Source: Achromobacter insolitus
GTDB taxonomy: Bacteria > Pseudomonadota > Gammaproteobacteria > Burkholderiales > Burkholderiaceae_B
Length of the DNA stretch: 64,000 nt
Reading direction: 5' to 3'
Assembly: GCF_002209555.1 (NCBI RefSeq)
Contig: NZ_NJIF01000007.1
Span: 124,001 to 188,000, forward strand
The first letter of the stretch is position 1. Each line of letters opens with the position of its first letter. The notes beneath the pieces were generated by a model. That model searched no databases and was not told the DNA's origin. It saw nothing but the letters and a program-made list of their open reading frames with translations. A program made the position numbers and the translations under genes. Shown piece by piece: positions 11,138 to 21,153 of this stretch.

Positions 11138-12271
11138 ATGAAAAAACTCAAAGTCGCCACCGTCGTCGGTACCCGGCCGGAAATCATCAGGCTGTCTCGC
11201 GTGCTCGCGAGCCTGGATCGCCATTGCGACCATGTCCTGGTCCACACCGGGCAGAACTACGACTACGAACTCAACGAGATCTTCTTCCAGGACCTGGGCA
11301 TCCGCAAGCCGGACCACTTTCTGAACGCCGCAGGCGCCTCGGGCGCCGAGACCATCGGCAAGGTGATCATCGCCACCGACCAGGCGCTGGCCGACATCCA
11401 GCCCGATGCGGTCCTGGTGCTGGGCGACACGAACAGCTGCATGGCTGTGCTGCCCGCCAAGCGCCGCAAGATCCCGACTTTCCACATGGAAGCCGGCAAC
11501 CGCTGCTTTGATCAGCGCGTGCCCGAAGAGATCAACCGCCGCATCGTCGATCACACTTCGGACATCAACCTCACGTACAGCGACATCGCACGCGAATACC
11601 TGCTGCGCGAAGGCCTGCCCGCCGACCGGATCATCAAGACCGGCAGCCCGATGTTCGAAGTGCTGAATCACTATCGCGACGGCATCGAAGCGTCCGACGT
11701 GCTCGACCGGCTTGGACTGACTCCCGGCCAGTTTTTCGTGGTCAGCGCGCACCGCGAAGAGAACGTGGATTCCGACCATAACTTCGCCAAGCTGGTCAAC
11801 CTGCTGAATACGGTAGCGTCGACCTATGGCCTGCCGGTGATCGTCTCCACCCATCCGCGCACGCAGAAGCGCGTGGACGCGCTCGGCGCCAAGTTCCATG
11901 ACAACGTGCGCCTGCTGAAGCCGTTGGGCTTCAAGGACTACAACAAGCTGCAAGTGTCCTCGCGCGCGGTGCTATCCGACAGCGGCACGATCACGGAAGA
12001 GTCCTCGATCCTGAATTTTCCGGCATTGAACATCCGCGAAGCGCACGAACGTCCTGAAGGCATGGAAGAGGCCTCCGTGATGATGGTCGGCCTGGAATCC
12101 GACCGCGCGCTGCAGGCGCTGGAGCTGCTGGCGCATCAATCCCGCGGCGCCGAGCGCGACTTCCGGCTGGTGGCGGACTACAGCATGCCCAACGTGTCCG
12201 AGAAGGTGGTGCGCATCATTCATAGCTACACCGACTACGTCAATCGCGTCGTATGGAAAAAGGCGAATTGA
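11138..12271 (+). CDS. wbjD: UDP-L-FucNAc C2-epimerase (WbjD/FnlC/CapG)
   Basis: A 377-residue non-hydrolysing UDP-GlcNAc 2-epimerase family member, starting [44 protein letters not shown] and SDSGTITEE are family active-site segments. By position directly after wbjC it performs the final 2-epimerisation to UDP-L-FucNAc. An alternative is the WbpI-type epimerase for the 2,3-diamino sugar, which is otherwise missing, but the sequence and order favour WbjD. An upstream ATG at 10976 in wbjC is a false extension. The end overlaps the next gene by 19 bp. Confidence 0.9.
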   Translation: MKKLKVATVVGTRPEIIRLSRVLASLDRHCDHVLVHTGQNYDYELNEIFFQDLGIRKPDHFLNAAGASGAETIGKVIIATDQALADIQPDAVLVLGDTNSCMAVLPAKRRKIPTFHMEAGNRCFDQRVPEEINRRIVDHTSDINLTYSDIAREYLLREGLPADRIIKTGSPMFEVLNHYRDGIEASDVLDRLGLTPGQFFVVSAHREENVDSDHNFAKLVNLLNTVASTYGLPVIVSTHPRTQKRVDALGAKFHDNVRLLKPLGFKDYNKLQVSSRAVLSDSGTITEESSILNFPALNIREAHERPEGMEEASVMMVGLESDRALQALELLAHQSRGAERDFRLVADYSMPNVSEKVVRIIHSYTDYVNRVVWKKAN

Positions 12272-13506
12272 AGATCGCGCTCGTCACCCAGTACTTCTGG
12301 CCCGAGTCCTTCTCGATCAACGATCTGGTGGAAGCACTGGTCGCCCAGGGCCATACCGTGGAAGTCTTCACTGGGAAGCCGAACTATCCCGACGGGAAGA
12401 TCTTCCCCGGATATCAGGCGGAAGGCGCGTCCGAAGAGGTGTTCGCCGGCTCCGTCGCCGTGCATCGCGCGCCGTTGCGGCCACGCGGCGCAGGCGGCGC
12501 GGCGAATCTTGCGCGCAACTATCTGTCGTTCGTCTGGAATGGCCTGCGATATTTCCCGCGGCAGGCCAAGGGCAAGTCGTTCGATATCGTCTTCGTCTTT
12601 TCGCTGTCTCCGATCACTGCCGCCATTCCGGCAATCTATCTGAAGTGGCGCCTGCGCAAGCCCATGGCAATGTGGGTGTTGGACCTGTGGCCAGAAAGCC
12701 TGAGCGCGACCGGATTCATCAAGAACAAGTTCGTGCTGAGCGCGATCGGCCTGATGGTGCGTGGCATCTACGCGTGCTCCGGCCTGATCATGGTGCAGTC
12801 GCGGGCGTTCATCGCAGCGGTCTCGCGCTACGCCAACCCCGCCAAGCTCGTCTACTACCCGAACTGCTCGCGGGACACACCCAGCACGCTGTCCGCGGAT
12901 ACGCAGGTGCCCCGCGCGCTGCTGGATGAACTGGACTCGCGCTTTTGCATCGTGTTCGCCGGCAATCTCGGCACGGCGCAAGCTGTCGAGACCCTGGCCG
13001 AGGCGGCCGAACGGCTCAAGCATCTGACCGATGTCCGCATCGTCCTGGTCGGCAGCGGCAGCATGTCGCCTTGGCTGGCGGAACAGAAGCAGTCCCGCAA
13101 CCTGGACAACCTCATTCTCGCCGGACGCTATCCGTCCAGCGAGATGCCGCAGTTCCTGACGCGCGCGCAGGGGCTGATCGTTTCGCTCAAGCGCAGCGAA
13201 ATCTACGCGCAAACGGTGCCTGCCAAGATCCAGTCCTATCTGAGCGCCGGCCGCCCCATACTCGCCTCGATCGACGGCGAGGGTGCTCGCGTCGTCGAAG
13301 AAGCCGGTGCCGGCCTGGTCAGTCCCGCCGAAGACGCCGTGCAGCTGGCCCGCAATATCGAACAACTGCATGGCATGTCCGCGCAAGCGCGTGCCGCCAT
13401 GGGCGAACGCGGGCGCGCCTATTTCCTGGAGCATTTCGAGCTCGAGAAACAGGCTGCCCGCCTGGCCGAATTGCTGCAGCAACACATCGATCGGGGTGGA
13501 CGATGA
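12253..13506 (+). CDS. wbuB: Glycosyltransferase GT4, probable L-FucNAc transferase (WbuB/WbjE type)
   Basis: A 417-residue GT-B glycosyltransferase of the WbuB-like group. It begins with [19 protein letters not shown] and contains [10 protein letters not shown] and [10 protein letters not shown], both typical of this subfamily, with a C-terminal donor-binding region around residues 310-345. Its position after wbjBCD mirrors clusters in which this enzyme transfers L-FucNAc. ATG 12253 lies within the end of wbjD; a TTG at 12268 is a possible alternative that would remove five residues. It overlaps the next gene by ATGA. Specificity is inferred from context only. Confidence 0.82.
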   Translation: MEKGELKIALVTQYFWPESFSINDLVEALVAQGHTVEVFTGKPNYPDGKIFPGYQAEGASEEVFAGSVAVHRAPLRPRGAGGAANLARNYLSFVWNGLRYFPRQAKGKSFDIVFVFSLSPITAAIPAIYLKWRLRKPMAMWVLDLWPESLSATGFIKNKFVLSAIGLMVRGIYACSGLIMVQSRAFIAAVSRYANPAKLVYYPNCSRDTPSTLSADTQVPRALLDELDSRFCIVFAGNLGTAQAVETLAEAAERLKHLTDVRIVLVGSGSMSPWLAEQKQSRNLDNLILAGRYPSSEMPQFLTRAQGLIVSLKRSEIYAQTVPAKIQSYLSAGRPILASIDGEGARVVEEAGAGLVSPAEDAVQLARNIEQLHGMSAQARAAMGERGRAYFLEHFELEKQAARLAELLQQHIDRGGR

Positions 13507-14384
13507 GCGATGCAATTACCGTGGGCGTCCTGGGCGCGACTTCCCCGGCCGGCCGGCAGGTGCTGGCCAAGCTCACCGCTGCCGGCCATCGCGTGGTGGC
13601 CTTTTCCCGCAGCCCCCAGCCGGCCGGCGACAACGACGCCGTGCAGTGGGTGTCGCTCGCCGACGCCCACGCGGAAGATGCCGCCAGCGCGGCAGGCCCC
13701 ATCACCGTATGGATAGCGCTCTGCCACATCTGGGTCGTGGGCGAGCACTTCGAATTCATGCGCAGACTGGGCGCCCAGCGGGTCGTCTGCCTATCGTCCA
13801 CCAGCCGCTACACCAAGGTCACTTCCCAGAATCCCTATGAAGAGGCGCTGGTGCAGCGTCTGTCCCAGGGAGAACAAGCGCTGGCGCAATGGGCGGAAGG
13901 CGCCGGCATCGGCTGGACCGTGCTGCGGCCCACGCTCATCTATGGGCGCAGCACCGATCGCAATCTGTCGGAGATCGTCCGCCTCATCCGCAAGCTCCAT
14001 GTCTTCCCCGTCTTCGGACGCGCGGGCGGACAACGCCAGCCTGTGTATGTGGATGACGTGGCGCAAGCCGCTGTGCTTTCCGCGTTTGCGCCGGGCGCCG
14101 TCAACAAGGGCTACAACATTTCCGGGGCGGAGGTACTGAGCTACCGGGAAATGGTTGCGCGGATATTCAAAGCCATGGGCAGGACGCCGCGGCTGCTGAC
14201 AGTCCCGATCTGGCTGTTCAACACCGGCCTGTTTTTCCTGCGCATGATTCCGCGTTACCGCAACTGGAATGCCGACATGGTGCAGCGCATGAATCGCGAC
14301 ATGGTATTTAGCCATGACGATGCGGCGCGGGATTTCGGCTTCAAGCCCCAGCCGTTCGTCCTGCGCGACGTCGACGTTCTCTGA
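13503..14384 (+). CDS. NAD(P)-dependent 4-ketoreductase-like SDR (WbpK/WbpV/WbjF type)
   Basis: A 293-residue extended SDR. The nucleotide-binding loop reads GVLGATSPAGRQVL. The region after the SSTSRY segment lacks a clear YxxxK motif and instead has NPYEEALVQRL...E, as is usual in the WbpK/WjbF-like group next to WbpL and WbpM. The probable role is reducing the 4-keto product of the WbpM-type dehydratase to UDP-D-FucNAc or UDP-D-QuiNAc, the first sugar for the WbpL-type transferase. The open frame extends to 12945 but overlaps the glycosyltransferase; the ATGA junction at 13503 is the clear start. Which epimer is made cannot be read. Confidence 0.75.
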   Translation: MSDAITVGVLGATSPAGRQVLAKLTAAGHRVVAFSRSPQPAGDNDAVQWVSLADAHAEDAASAAGPITVWIALCHIWVVGEHFEFMRRLGAQRVVCLSSTSRYTKVTSQNPYEEALVQRLSQGEQALAQWAEGAGIGWTVLRPTLIYGRSTDRNLSEIVRLIRKLHVFPVFGRAGGQRQPVYVDDVAQAAVLSAFAPGAVNKGYNISGAEVLSYREMVARIFKAMGRTPRLLTVPIWLFNTGLFFLRMIPRYRNWNADMVQRMNRDMVFSHDDAARDFGFKPQPFVLRDVDVL

Positions 14385-14446
14385 TTCCCGGAACGTATCC
14401 ATTTTCCACTGGCCAGAATTCAGCCATTTCCGTATTTGACGACACG

Positions 14447-15478
14447 ATGGATGCCATATCGTTACCCTGGTGGTTATTTGCAGTATTCGCAGTGCTGGCC
14501 TGGCTGTTGACCGGCGCGCTGCGCCGCTATGCGCTCACGCATAATGTGATCGATGTGCCGAACGCGCGCAGTTCCCACAAGACGCCCACTCCGCGCGGCG
14601 GCGGCATCGCGTTCGTCATCAGTTTCCTGGTGGGATTGGGGACCCTGGCGGCAACCGGAAACGTCGCGCCGGTGGACGCCTTGGCGCTCGGCGGCGCCGG
14701 CGCCTGGATTGCACTCATCGGCTTTCTGGACGACCACGGCCATATTCAGGCCCGCTGGAGACTGCTCGCCCACTTCGCCGGGGCGGCCTGGGTGCTTTAC
14801 TGGATCGGCGGAGTTCCGTCCGTATCGCTCTGGGGCCTGGAGCTGCAAAGCGGCTGGATGCTCTCCATCCTGGGCGCCCTGTACCTGGTCTGGATGCTGA
14901 ATCTCTACAATTTCATGGATGGCATCGACGGCATCGCCAGCATCGAGGCGCTCTGCGTCACGGTCGGCGGCTGCATCCTGTACGTGCTGGCGGGCCAACC
15001 GCTGGCGGCCGCTCCCAGCGCGCTGCTGGCAGCTACGGTGGCGGGCTTCCTGATCTGGAATTTCCCGCCTGCCAAAATCTTCATGGGCGATGGCGGCAGC
15101 GGCTTCCTGGGCCTGGTTCTCGGTGCCCTTTCCCTTCTGGCGGGCTGGCATTCTCCGGCCATGCTGTGGGCCTGGCTGGTGCTGCTGGGCGTATTCATCA
15201 TCGATGCCACCGTGACCTTGATCCGCCGCCTGTGCCGCGGGGAAAAGGTATACGAGGCGCATCGCACTCATGCCTACCAATATGCAAGCCGAAAATATTC
15301 CAGCCACCGCCGGGTAACCCTGACGGTACTTGCGATAAACGTGCTGTGGCTGTTTCCCTGGGCAGTGGCAATATCGACCGGATATATCGAAGGCCTCACC
15401 GCAACGATATGCGCCTATATACCGCTTATCGCTCTGTCAATACTGCTTAAGGCTGGGACGCCCGAAGGCTCAAACTGA
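14447..15478 (+). CDS. wbpL: Undecaprenyl-phosphate N-acetylaminosugar 1-phosphate transferase (WbpL type)
   Basis: A 343-residue polytopic membrane protein of the GT4/MraY/WecA (PNPT) superfamily. It has GFLDDHGHI (Asp-Asp pair of the Mg site, near residue 95), NLYNFMDGIDGIAS (about 153-166), GDGGSGFLG, and HRTHAYQ in the last cytoplasmic loop. It starts the O-unit by moving a sugar 1-phosphate (D-FucNAc, QuiNAc or GlcNAc) onto undecaprenyl phosphate. It is placed before the PglD-like and WbpM-type genes as in Pseudomonas and Bordetella LPS loci. ATG 14447 gives a hydrophobic N-terminus. Confidence 0.9.
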   Translation: MDAISLPWWLFAVFAVLAWLLTGALRRYALTHNVIDVPNARSSHKTPTPRGGGIAFVISFLVGLGTLAATGNVAPVDALALGGAGAWIALIGFLDDHGHIQARWRLLAHFAGAAWVLYWIGGVPSVSLWGLELQSGWMLSILGALYLVWMLNLYNFMDGIDGIASIEALCVTVGGCILYVLAGQPLAAAPSALLAATVAGFLIWNFPPAKIFMGDGGSGFLGLVLGALSLLAGWHSPAMLWAWLVLLGVFIIDATVTLIRRLCRGEKVYEAHRTHAYQYASRKYSSHRRVTLTVLAINVLWLFPWAVAISTGYIEGLTATICAYIPLIALSILLKAGTPEGSN

Positions 15479-15584
15479 ACGAAAGCTAGAACTGAACATT
15501 TAGTAGCCCGGCGCAGGAAACATCTTGAGTAGAATCCTGTCAGCGTGCGCTCGGCCGCTAGACATTAGCGAAAATGGCGTAAAT

Positions 15585-16169
15585 ATGAATTCGAAAGGCA
15601 TCTTGCTCATCGTAGGCAGCGGCGGACATGGGCGCGCAGTCGCCGAAGCCGCCGCGCTGACGGGCGAGTGGACCGACATAGTCTTCGCCGATGACGCATA
15701 CCCCGCCCAACAGCAATCGGGCGAGTGGCGCATCGCGGGCTCCACCGCGCAACTTCCGGAACTGGCCGGCAATTGCCAGGCGGCGCTCGTCGCCATCGGC
15801 AACCAGGCTGTGCGCCAGCGCCTGACCGATGCCCTGGCGGATCTCGGCATCCCGCTGGCGACCATCGTCCATCCGCGGGCCTGGGTCAGCAAACTGGCCG
15901 AGATCGGCCAAGGCAGCGCCATCATGGCGGGCGCGGTGGTCGGCGCCTGCGCGCGCCTGGGACGCGGCGTCATTGTGAATGCCAACGCCACTGCGGACCA
16001 CGACACGGTGCTCGGCGACTTCGCCCACCTGGGAGTCGGGGTGCAACTGGCCGGCGGGGTGGTCGTCGAAGACCGCGCGTGGCTGCAAGCCGGCTCCTGT
16101 GCAGGATATCGCGTCCGTGTACCGGCGGACGCCGTGCTGCCTCCGGGCTCACGCCTGATCGCGGATTGA
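15585..16169 (+). CDS. Sugar acetyltransferase, PglD/NeuD-like
   Basis: A 194-residue protein with an N-terminal nucleotide-sugar-binding Rossmann-like half (LLIVGSGGHGRAVAEAA) and a C-terminal left-handed beta-helix. The catalytic His is probably in NANATADHDTVLGDF. PglD enzymes acetylate the 4-amino group of UDP-4-amino-4,6-dideoxy-GlcNAc. A matching aminotransferase (PglE type) is not adjacent, so the substrate could instead come from another transaminase in the region. ATG 15585 is chosen because homology begins there; an ATG at 15525 would add 20 residues of no obvious relation. It lies 18 bp before the WbpM-type gene. Confidence 0.8.
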   Translation: MNSKGILLIVGSGGHGRAVAEAAALTGEWTDIVFADDAYPAQQQSGEWRIAGSTAQLPELAGNCQAALVAIGNQAVRQRLTDALADLGIPLATIVHPRAWVSKLAEIGQGSAIMAGAVVGACARLGRGVIVNANATADHDTVLGDFAHLGVGVQLAGGVVVEDRAWLQAGSCAGYRVRVPADAVLPPGSRLIAD

Positions 16170-16187
16170 TTTCAGACTCAAAGAAAA

Positions 16188-18026
16188 ATGATCATCCCTA
16201 CCCGCTTTCGAACCGCTCTGGTGTTCCTGTTTGACCTGGCGGCGATCATCATCGCCTGGTTTGGCGCGTTCCTGATTCGTTTCAATTTCGACTGGCCCAC
16301 CGACTGGGAAGGTCCCATTGCCCGGGCGCTGCTCGTGCTGCTGCCCGTACAGATCATCGCCTGTCGCTGGGCGGGCTTGTATCGCGGCATGTGGATCTTC
16401 GCCAGCCTGCCGGACCTCAAACGTGTCCTGAACGTCGTGCTCGCGTCCACGGTCGCGCTGCTGCTATTCGCCTTCCTGAACCGCGGCCAGCCCGCATTGC
16501 CGCGCTCCATCCTGGTGCTGTATCCCCTCTTGCTGCTGTTGGTCATGGGCGGTGGACGCGCCGCTTGGCGCATGTGGAAGGAACACTGGCTGTACCGCGC
16601 CGGCTTGGGCCGGGGCACGCCCGTAGTCGTGGTCGGCGCGGGCACCGCCGGCGCCATGCTGGTCCGCGAACTGGGCCGCAGCTCCGATTGGCATGTGGTG
16701 GCGCTGGTCGACGACGATCCGGCAAAGCGCGGCCTGGAAATCTCCGGCTGCCGCGTGGCGGGCGGTACCAACAGGCTGCCCGAGATCCTCAACGACTACG
16801 GCGCCAAGCACGTGATCCTGGCCATCCCGTCGGCCAAGGCGCCGGCCCTGCGCCGCGTGTCCGACATCGCGACCCGCGCGGGCGCATCGTTGTTCACCGT
16901 GCCCGGCCTGAGCGAACTGATGAGCGGCCGCGTCGCCATCAACATGATGCGTCCCGTGAAGATCGAGGATCTGCTGGGCCGCGAGTCCGTGTATATCGAC
17001 AACATCAATATTCACGAGATGATCGCCGGCAAACAGGTGCTTGTGACCGGCGCTGGCGGCTCTATCGGCAGCGAACTTTGCCGGCAGCTTGCGCGGTTCG
17101 CTCCGGCGACCATCATCCTGTACGAGGCAAGCGAGTTCGCCCTCTACACCATCGAACAATGGTTCACCGACAACCAGCCTTCCGTTCGCGTCATCCCGCT
17201 GGCGGGCGACGTGAAGGACCTGATCCGGGTGGAAGAGGTCTTTACCCGCTACAAGCCGGATATCGTGTTCCACGCGGCAGCCTACAAGCACGTGCCGCTC
17301 ATGGAAATCGGAAATGCCTGGCAAGCCGTGCGCAACAACGTCCTCGGCACCCTGAACGTGGCTCAATGCGCCGAGCGCTTCCATGCGAAACGCTTCGTCC
17401 TGATCTCGACCGACAAGGCCGTGAACCCCACCAACGTGATGGGCGCCACCAAGCGCATGGCGGAAATGGTGTGCGAAGTGCTGCATGGGCGCGGCGGCAC
17501 GACGCGGTTCCAGATCGTCCGCTTCGGAAACGTGCTGGGCAGCACGGGCAGCGTCATCCCCCGATTCCAGTCGCAGATCGCTCGCGGCGGACCGGTGTCG
17601 GTGACCCACCCCGACATTACGCGCTACTTCATGTCCATACCGGAAGCGGCGCGGCTGGTGCTGCAAGCCGCCGCCATGGGCAATGGCGGGGAAATCTTCG
17701 TGCTGGACATGGGCGAACCCGTCAAGATCGCCGATCTGGCGCGCAACATGATCCGCCTTTCGGGATTTACCGAAGAGGAAATCCGCATCGAATTCACGGG
17801 CTTGCGTCCGGGTGAAAAGCTCTATGAAGAGCTGCTCGCGGATTGCGAAGAGACGCTGGAGACCCCGCATCCCAAGCTGCGGATCGCCCGCTCGCGCCCC
17901 GTGCCCGAAGGCTTCCGCGAAAGGGGCATCGAGTGGATCACAGGCGCGGACCCGGTGGAAGACGAGGCGGTACGGGCAGAGCTGAAACGGTGGATGCCCG
18001 AATACGAGCCCTCGAAACAGCAATAA
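16188..18026 (+). CDS. wbpM: Membrane UDP-GlcNAc 4,6-dehydratase (WbpM/PglF/WlbL family)
   Basis: A 612-residue protein with about four transmembrane helices in the first 140 residues, a linker domain with GAGTAGAMLVREL, and a C-terminal SDR catalytic domain with TGAGGSIGSELCRQ. The motif STDKAVNPTNVMGATKR has Met in place of the SDR Tyr, as in WbpM. It converts UDP-GlcNAc to UDP-4-keto-6-deoxy-GlcNAc at the inner membrane, feeding FucNAc/QuiNAc or diamino sugars. Last gene of the plus operon; its stop is 29 bp from the convergent GT-C-like gene, with no obvious terminator between. Confidence 0.93.
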   Translation: MIIPTRFRTALVFLFDLAAIIIAWFGAFLIRFNFDWPTDWEGPIARALLVLLPVQIIACRWAGLYRGMWIFASLPDLKRVLNVVLASTVALLLFAFLNRGQPALPRSILVLYPLLLLLVMGGGRAAWRMWKEHWLYRAGLGRGTPVVVVGAGTAGAMLVRELGRSSDWHVVALVDDDPAKRGLEISGCRVAGGTNRLPEILNDYGAKHVILAIPSAKAPALRRVSDIATRAGASLFTVPGLSELMSGRVAINMMRPVKIEDLLGRESVYIDNINIHEMIAGKQVLVTGAGGSIGSELCRQLARFAPATIILYEASEFALYTIEQWFTDNQPSVRVIPLAGDVKDLIRVEEVFTRYKPDIVFHAAAYKHVPLMEIGNAWQAVRNNVLGTLNVAQCAERFHAKRFVLISTDKAVNPTNVMGATKRMAEMVCEVLHGRGGTTRFQIVRFGNVLGSTGSVIPRFQSQIARGGPVSVTHPDITRYFMSIPEAARLVLQAAAMGNGGEIFVLDMGEPVKIADLARNMIRLSGFTEEEIRIEFTGLRPGEKLYEELLADCEETLETPHPKLRIARSRPVPEGFRERGIEWITGADPVEDEAVRAELKRWMPEYEPSKQQ

Positions 18027-18055
18027 GCCGATAGCGCGTCTCGGCCGTGCGCTTC

Positions 18056-19852
18056 CTAGCGCGCGGCCTTCGCTGCGACGCAAGCGCGCACCGCGGCCGC
18101 CGTGTCGCGCGAGGGCTTGAGCACTTGCTGGCGCCGGGCCTCATCGGCGTGCGCAGCGTCCGCTTGCCTGACGATTTCACCCACCGGCACATAGTCCATC
18201 ACGGCGTCGGCGCCATATCGGGCCAGCACGGCCTGTGGAATCGCGCGTGGCGACTCCGGCTCAAGCAGCAACCAGGACGAAGCCAGCACTTCACACGAAA
18301 CGGAATCCAGGGCCTGCGATACGAAGCCGAGGCTCCCCGGATATCCGCCGATCAGCCATGGCTGCCCCACGTTGAGTGCGCCCCCCGCGTACAGCACGCC
18401 GGGGGCACGGCCCGTCAGATCTATCATCGGCGTGCCGGCGGAAAACCCCGCCTTGGCGGCTGCCTGCTTGAATTGTTCTATGTAACGATGGTCGGCTTCG
18501 GAAAGCAGCAAGGAAGATCCCCCGCCCGGTCCCAGCACGGTAGGATGCGCATTCGTACGCAGTGCCTCGAGCTGCCGATAAGGCCTGTCCATGGCCAGTT
18601 GCAGCAGCAAGGCCGCTACAACCAGCGCAATCGCCCCCATCGGCAACAGGCTGACCCAGGCCCCCGCTCTGGGTTTGGTCAGGCCCCATAATCCTGCTCC
18701 CGCCAACAGCCAGAAATAGCCGGTGGCCGCAGCGCCGACCCAGTAGTTGTTGTTGGTTCCGAACGCATAGGCAAACGGCAGCATGGCGCACAGCAAGAGC
18801 AAGGCCCATTTCTTCAGCTGCAATGCCTGCCAATGGCCCATGAGCCCGCGCGCGGCGAATACGCCCAGACCGGACAAGGGCGCCGCCAGCACCGCCATGC
18901 CCTGGAATTTGCCAAAATCCTGCGCGGGAAGCCAGCCCCAAGCCAGCCCGACTGCGTAGACCAAAGCCGCCAGCAGCGCCAGCGCGCCCACCGCTTGGCT
19001 GAACCACCCCGTCGCCCCGACCAGAAACGCAACGATCGCGGCCGCAGCGCCCGCCGCCAAGATAGACAGGGTCAACGGATCTGGCAGGAAAATGGGATCC
19101 ACGCGCAGCATCTTGCCGAATTCATGGCCTCCACCCAGCGCCTGCGCCAGCGCCAGGCCGGACCGGATCCGCTGAATGAAGCCCTGAACGGAGCCGTCGA
19201 TCAGCCAGGCGCTCACGACGAGCAACACCGCGGCGCCGAGCAGGCTGATGATCGCTCCACGCAGGCTCAATTTGCGAGCGCACAGTAAATACATGGCACA
19301 AAGCACCGCCAGGGCGAGCGCGGTGGTGGGCTTGGCCATGAATGCCATCCACCCGCCCAATGCCACCAGCAGCCATCCCGCGTCGCTTGCGCGCGCGCGC
19401 CTGCGGTCGGCCAGCAGAAGGCCGCTGAACGCCACCAGAATCGCCTGGAACGTCAAGCTGTTGTAGCTGGGAGACGGCAGCCAAAGCTGGAAGAAAATCA
19501 GGCTGGAGCCTGCAAATACGGCACTGATGACCAGCCGAGTGGTTTTGGTGGCCTGCTCGTTCAACATCGACGACAGAAACAGGTATGCCGCCACCCACGC
19601 CAGCCCCCAGGTCAACAACACGTTTGCCCGCCGGAGCAAGGCGATGTCTCCCCCGAGCAGCCAGTCCAAGGGGTGGTACACAAAACCGAATTGCGTGACC
19701 GAGGCCGCGTATGCGTGCGGACTATGCAGCCAGATCAGGTACAGGCTTTCGTCCGTGAAATCAAAGCCTCGGCCGCAAGCCCACAGGACCCACCCCAGCA
19801 ATGCCGCCGTAACGGCGCCTGCTCCCAGTTGCATGCCACGGGCTATCAGCAT
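18056..19852 (-). CDS. Large polytopic membrane protein, GT-C-like glycosyltransferase candidate
   Basis: A 598-residue protein with roughly ten to twelve hydrophobic segments over residues 10-420 and a soluble C-terminal domain of about 160 residues. The first periplasmic loop holds FDFTDESLYLIW, the acidic-pair position typical of GT-C transferases that use polyprenyl-phosphate sugars. It could be the type-specific transferase that attaches the flipped sugar in the periplasm, like Gtr(type) or ArnT. It follows rfbB by 63 bp on the same strand. A Wzy polymerase is an alternative; the acidic loop motif and large C-terminal domain favour GT-C. Function is inferred from layout, not from a recognised family. 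Confidence 0.65.
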   Translation of the reverse strand: MLIARGMQLGAGAVTAALLGWVLWACGRGFDFTDESLYLIWLHSPHAYAASVTQFGFVYHPLDWLLGGDIALLRRANVLLTWGLAWVAAYLFLSSMLNEQATKTTRLVISAVFAGSSLIFFQLWLPSPSYNSLTFQAILVAFSGLLLADRRRARASDAGWLLVALGGWMAFMAKPTTALALAVLCAMYLLCARKLSLRGAIISLLGAAVLLVVSAWLIDGSVQGFIQRIRSGLALAQALGGGHEFGKMLRVDPIFLPDPLTLSILAAGAAAAIVAFLVGATGWFSQAVGALALLAALVYAVGLAWGWLPAQDFGKFQGMAVLAAPLSGLGVFAARGLMGHWQALQLKKWALLLLCAMLPFAYAFGTNNNYWVGAAATGYFWLLAGAGLWGLTKPRAGAWVSLLPMGAIALVVAALLLQLAMDRPYRQLEALRTNAHPTVLGPGGGSSLLLSEADHRYIEQFKQAAAKAGFSAGTPMIDLTGRAPGVLYAGGALNVGQPWLIGGYPGSLGFVSQALDSVSCEVLASSWLLLEPESPRAIPQAVLARYGADAVMDYVPVGEIVRQADAAHADEARRQQVLKPSRDTAAAVRACVAAKAAR

Positions 19853-19915
19853 CGTCGGCTTTATCGAGATGGTTGCATTGCAGCCGGCCGGGACATTTGG
19901 CCTTGCCGGTTTCCG

Positions 19916-20980
19916 TTAACGCGCATAGTGCTTCTCGACCCAGCTGCGATGATGGGCTCCGGTGATGATGTCCCGCACCCATTGCTCGTGGTCCAGATAC
20001 CATTGCACGGTCTTGCGCAGTCCGGTTTCAAAGGTTTCCGCCGGCCGCCAGTTCAGCTCTTTATTGATTTTGGAGGCATCGATCGCGTAACGGCGGTCAT
20101 GGCCGGGCCGATCCTGCACAAAGGTGATCTGCTGCTTGTACGGAATGCCATCCGCCCGAGGCCGCAACACGTCCAATAGGGCGCATACAGCCGTGACGAT
20201 ATCCAGGTTGGGATGCTCGTTCTCGCCGCCGATGTTGTAGGTTTCCCCAACACGGCCCGCCTCGAGCACGCGGCGCAGGCCGCTGCAATGGTCAGCCACG
20301 TACAACCAATCACGCACCTGCCGGCCATCGCCATAAACGGGCAGGGGCTTTCCGGCCAACGCGTTGGCTATCACCAGGGGAATCAGCTTCTCCGGGAATT
20401 GGAAAGGGCCATAGTTGTTGGAACAGTTCGTCGTCAGCAGCGGCAGGCCGTAGGTGTGGTGATAGGCGCGCACCAGATGATCGCTGGCAGCCTTGCTTGC
20501 CGAATATGGACTGTTGGGCTCGTACCGATGGGTTTCAGTAAAGCCATTGCCGTCCTCCGGCAACGAACCATAGACCTCATCGGTAGATACGTGCAGGAAG
20601 CGAAATTCGGCGCGTGCTGCCGGATCCAGTTCGTTCCAGTAGGCCCTCACCGATTCCAGCAACCGGAACGTGCCGACGATATTGGTCTGGATGAACGCTT
20701 CTGGCCCATGTATGGAACGGTCCACATGGGATTCCGCCGCCAGGTTGATGATGGCCCTCGGTCGATGCTGTTTCAACAGGCTGCCGACCAGCGAGGCATT
20801 ACATATGTCGCCGACGATCAACTCATGCCGCTTATCCCCGTCCAGCGCCTGCAGGCTCTGCGGGTTGCCCGCGTAGGTAAGCTTGTCCAGGTTGATTACG
20901 GGTTCGTCAGTGCGGGCCAGCCAATCGAGCACAAAGTTGGCTCCGATAAAGCCAGCACCTCCGGTAACTAGGATAGTCAT
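19916..20980 (-). CDS. rfbB: dTDP-glucose 4,6-dehydratase
   Basis: A 354-residue extended [14 protein letters not shown] is the NAD-binding loop at residues 7-17, STDEVYGSL carries the catalytic Asp-Glu pair, and [10 protein letters not shown] the YxxxK motif. [18 protein letters not shown] is characteristic of RmlB/RfbB. It converts dTDP-glucose to dTDP-4-keto-6-deoxyglucose. No rmlC or rmlD is in the window, so rhamnose is not the evident end product. The transaminase and RfbA that should work with it lie 4 kb away beyond three unrelated plus-strand genes. Confidence 0.95.
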   Translation of the reverse strand: MTILVTGGAGFIGANFVLDWLARTDEPVINLDKLTYAGNPQSLQALDGDKRHELIVGDICNASLVGSLLKQHRPRAIINLAAESHVDRSIHGPEAFIQTNIVGTFRLLESVRAYWNELDPAARAEFRFLHVSTDEVYGSLPEDGNGFTETHRYEPNSPYSASKAASDHLVRAYHHTYGLPLLTTNCSNNYGPFQFPEKLIPLVIANALAGKPLPVYGDGRQVRDWLYVADHCSGLRRVLEAGRVGETYNIGGENEHPNLDIVTAVCALLDVLRPRADGIPYKQQITFVQDRPGHDRRYAIDASKINKELNWRPAETFETGLRKTVQWYLDHEQWVRDIITGAHHRSWVEKHYAR

Positions 20981-21153
20981 GGGTATTACAGGGGAAAAGG
21001 AGCGCCGGCTGTGGATGGCGGACAGAGCTTGATTCTACTCTGCGCATCCCTGATGGATTCGACGAGAGTCCAGAGGCAAAAAGGCCGATATTGGCGTTTT
21101 GCGCGAATTGGGTCCACAATGAAAGCGAGACTGTACCAAGCAAGGAGACAGCC

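Noticed and set aside
16464..18083. 539-codon minus-strand frame opposite the WbpM-type gene
   Set aside because: Antisense shadow; no ribosome site and no recognisable protein.
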